Origin: Thermococcus sp. 2319x1
Lineage (GTDB): Archaea; Methanobacteriota_B; Thermococci; Thermococcales; Thermococcaceae
Direction of reading: 5' to 3'
Assembly (NCBI RefSeq): GCF_001484685.1
Contig: NZ_CP012200.1
Location: forward strand, 1,482,321-1,546,320
DNA length: 64,000 nucleotides
In this document: piece after piece, positions 62,635 through 64,000 of the stretch
How the letters are laid out: the number at the start of each line of letters is the position of its first letter
How positions within the stretch are numbered: the stretch's first letter is position 1
Made by a program: the position numbers and the translations under genes
The notes under the pieces: model-generated
Database searches by the model: none
What the model was told of the DNA's origin: nothing
The model's input: only the letters and a program-made list of their open reading frames with translations

Positions 62635-64000
62635 GCATCTGGAAGGCTTATTCAGAGGCCCTGCTTGAAGTTGCACCCTCAAAGATACTCTCATCCCTCA
62701 CCAACAAACACAAACTTCCCGGCCTATGGAAACGCCTCTCCAGCTATCCTGCCGAAGAAAAACTTGACAGGTTCATCCTCAGGCATCCGATAAGTGGAGA
62801 AGAAAAGCCACTAAAGGCACTCACCGCCCTATGGTTCGGCTCTCCCGACAGAAGAAAAAACCTCCCCGAAGCACTTGAAAGGGCCGAGGAGAGGGTTGCA
62901 GGCGAACTCGCATCGGCCAGTTCAATGGAGGACTTCGCCAGACTGTGGAACGGGCTTCCCGAGAAACTCAGAAGAGCTTACGAGGAGGAGCTTGAGAATG
63001 CTGGCATAGAGAACGCACCTTTGCTCGCCGAGGAACTCGTTCACTTTCCGGCGGATCCCTTCGTCCCTGACCACGACTGGCTGAGCAGGCTCGACGTTTA
63101 CGCCGTCCTCAGGCTGGGAAATGCAAAGCTGGTGCGTTTCAAGCTTTCCCCAGTCCAGGGGTTCATAGGCAACGCGAGAAGCGAGCGCGACCTCTGGGCC
63201 GGGAGCCACATGCTGAGCCTTCTTACTTACATAGCCATATCCAAGATGTGGCGCGCTGCCGGGCCCAACGCATTGATATTTCCCCACCTGCGGAACCAGC
63301 CCTTCTTCGAGCACGAGCTCGGGGAGCTGGAAAATAGGGATTCCCTTGACGTGGCCAACATACCCAACAAAGTCCTTGCGGTAGTTCCAGAGAATGTGGA
63401 CGTTGAAAAGCTGGCCCGAAAGATTGAAGATGGAATACGCGACTTCCTAGAGCGCCTTTTTGAGTCCGCTTGGAAGTTTTATAGGTCAAGTGACGAATTA
63501 AGTGAAGGATTTGAGATTAAGGAGGTATACAGGGAGACAGTCAGGGGCTACTTTTCGATAATCGTTGAGGAGATCCTCCTCTCGAAAGTCGAGGTAATCG
63601 AGGGGAACCTCAGGAAGTACTTGGAATCCCTTCCGGAAGAGTTCGAGGACAGGGTTCACCACTACCCCGAGCTCTTCTCCATCCTCGACCAGCTGACCGA
63701 TTTTAAGTCTGCGGAACACTTCCCGCCGGAGCAGCCGCCAGGTCACAAGTGCACCCTCTGCGGCGAGAACCTCGCCATCGGTGGTGATGACTATTCAAAG
63801 GTCAAAACGGGATGGGACAGCCTGAGAAAAGGACTGAGGAAACGTGGGGTTTACGACATCAAGGACAGGGAGCATCTCTGCCCCATCTGCCTCTCGAAGA
63901 GGTTCTATCCAAGGTTCTATGCCCTATGGAAGGAAGACTACCAATGGCTCACCAGGGATTACGGGGCAATAGCCGACGAGGCACTTGAGGAGCATAGAGC
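62631..64000 (+). CDS. cmr2: Cas10 of type III-B (Cmr2), 5' part, cut by window end
   Basis: 456 codons are open to the window end. The N-terminus (MSIWKAYSEALLEVAPSKIL) is followed by DPFVPDHDWLSRLDVYAVL and the first Palm start LVRFKLSPVQGFIGNARSER with DLWAGSHMLSLL. A zinc ribbon comes next: CTLCGENLA (about residue 373) and HLCPICLSKR. No HDxxK-like His-Asp pair is seen in the first 165 residues. The GGDD part lies beyond the window. Second gene of the cmr operon. Confidence 0.9.
   Translation, partial: MSIWKAYSEALLEVAPSKILSSLTNKHKLPGLWKRLSSYPAEEKLDRFILRHPISGEEKPLKALTALWFGSPDRRKNLPEALERAEERVAGELASASSMEDFARLWNGLPEKLRRAYEEELENAGIENAPLLAEELVHFPADPFVPDHDWLSRLDVYAVLRLGNAKLVRFKLSPVQGFIGNARSERDLWAGSHMLSLLTYIAISKMWRAAGPNALIFPHLRNQPFFEHELGELENRDSLDVANIPNKVLAVVPENVDVEKLARKIEDGIRDFLERLFESAWKFYRSSDELSEGFEIKEVYRETVRGYFSIIVEEILLSKVEVIEGNLRKYLESLPEEFEDRVHHYPELFSILDQLTDFKSAEHFPPEQPPGHKCTLCGENLAIGGDDYSKVKTGWDSLRKGLRKRGVYDIKDREHLCPICLSKRFYPRFYALWKEDYQWLTRDYGAIADEALEEHR

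Overview
The window reads as chromosomal DNA of a hyperthermophilic euryarchaeon of the Thermococcales, most likely a Thermococcus. The reasons are archaeal promoters (TATA elements such as TTTATAAGC), GGTGA/GGAGGTGA ribosome sites with frequent ATGA overlaps, a SufCBD operon, indolepyruvate oxidoreductase IorAB, a Pyrococcus-type ferritin, relics of an IS982 element resembling ISPfu3, and CRISPR repeats that read GTTTC...GTGGAAAG on the transcribed strand. The type III-A proteins resemble the T. onnurineus Csm set as I remember it, but the species assignment is inference.

Positions 1-4.2 kb carry a broken ABC-2 permease, a mercury-handling operon (heavy-metal-binding protein, YHS protein, MerA-type reductase), a DUF302 protein, a CoA-binding protein and an FTR1 iron permease. 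Positions 4.4-16 kb are an accessory zone. It holds four IS982 relics (three of them short deletion derivatives), an IS6-type fragment, a cobalamin CbiB fused to the C-terminal domain of a cation-efflux transporter, a truncated DUF1566/ASST chimera, and gene debris (TldD fragment, frameshifted secreted protein). Positions 15.6-39.1 kb are mostly core genes: peroxiredoxin, FMN reductase, subtilisin, purK-purE, a 1,121-residue internally duplicated lipoprotein, sufC-sufB-sufD, iorA-iorB, ferritin, an apparently amber-interrupted exported protein, ThiI with an E1-like enzyme, a dehydrogenase, a nitroreductase, a flavodoxin and an anion transporter.

From 39.7 kb to the end is a CRISPR-Cas island. 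On the minus strand the order is: leader 2, array 2 (19 repeats), then an operon cas6-csm1-csm2-csm3-csm4-csm5-csx1 (complete type III-A). That operon runs directly into damaged type I genes: a Cas8-like gene with a frameshift, an A+T-rich inserted gene, a Cas7-like fragment and cas5. Next come leader 1, array 1 (47 repeats), a 22-codon cas1-like stub, an IS607-type transposon with a frameshifted tnpB, and a cas3 helicase lacking its N-terminus. The type I interference module therefore looks dead, while III-A looks intact. Upstream of array 2 lies a CARF-PIN protein, a predicted cyclic-oligoadenylate-controlled nuclease. After it the plus strand starts a type III-B operon (cmr1, and cmr2 cut by the window end). 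No intact cas1, cas2 or cas4 is visible here.

The working picture is two Cas10 systems sharing Cas6-processed crRNAs from two arrays with near-identical leaders, with at least two different signal-activated effectors (Csx1 CARF-HEPN and the CARF-PIN protein).
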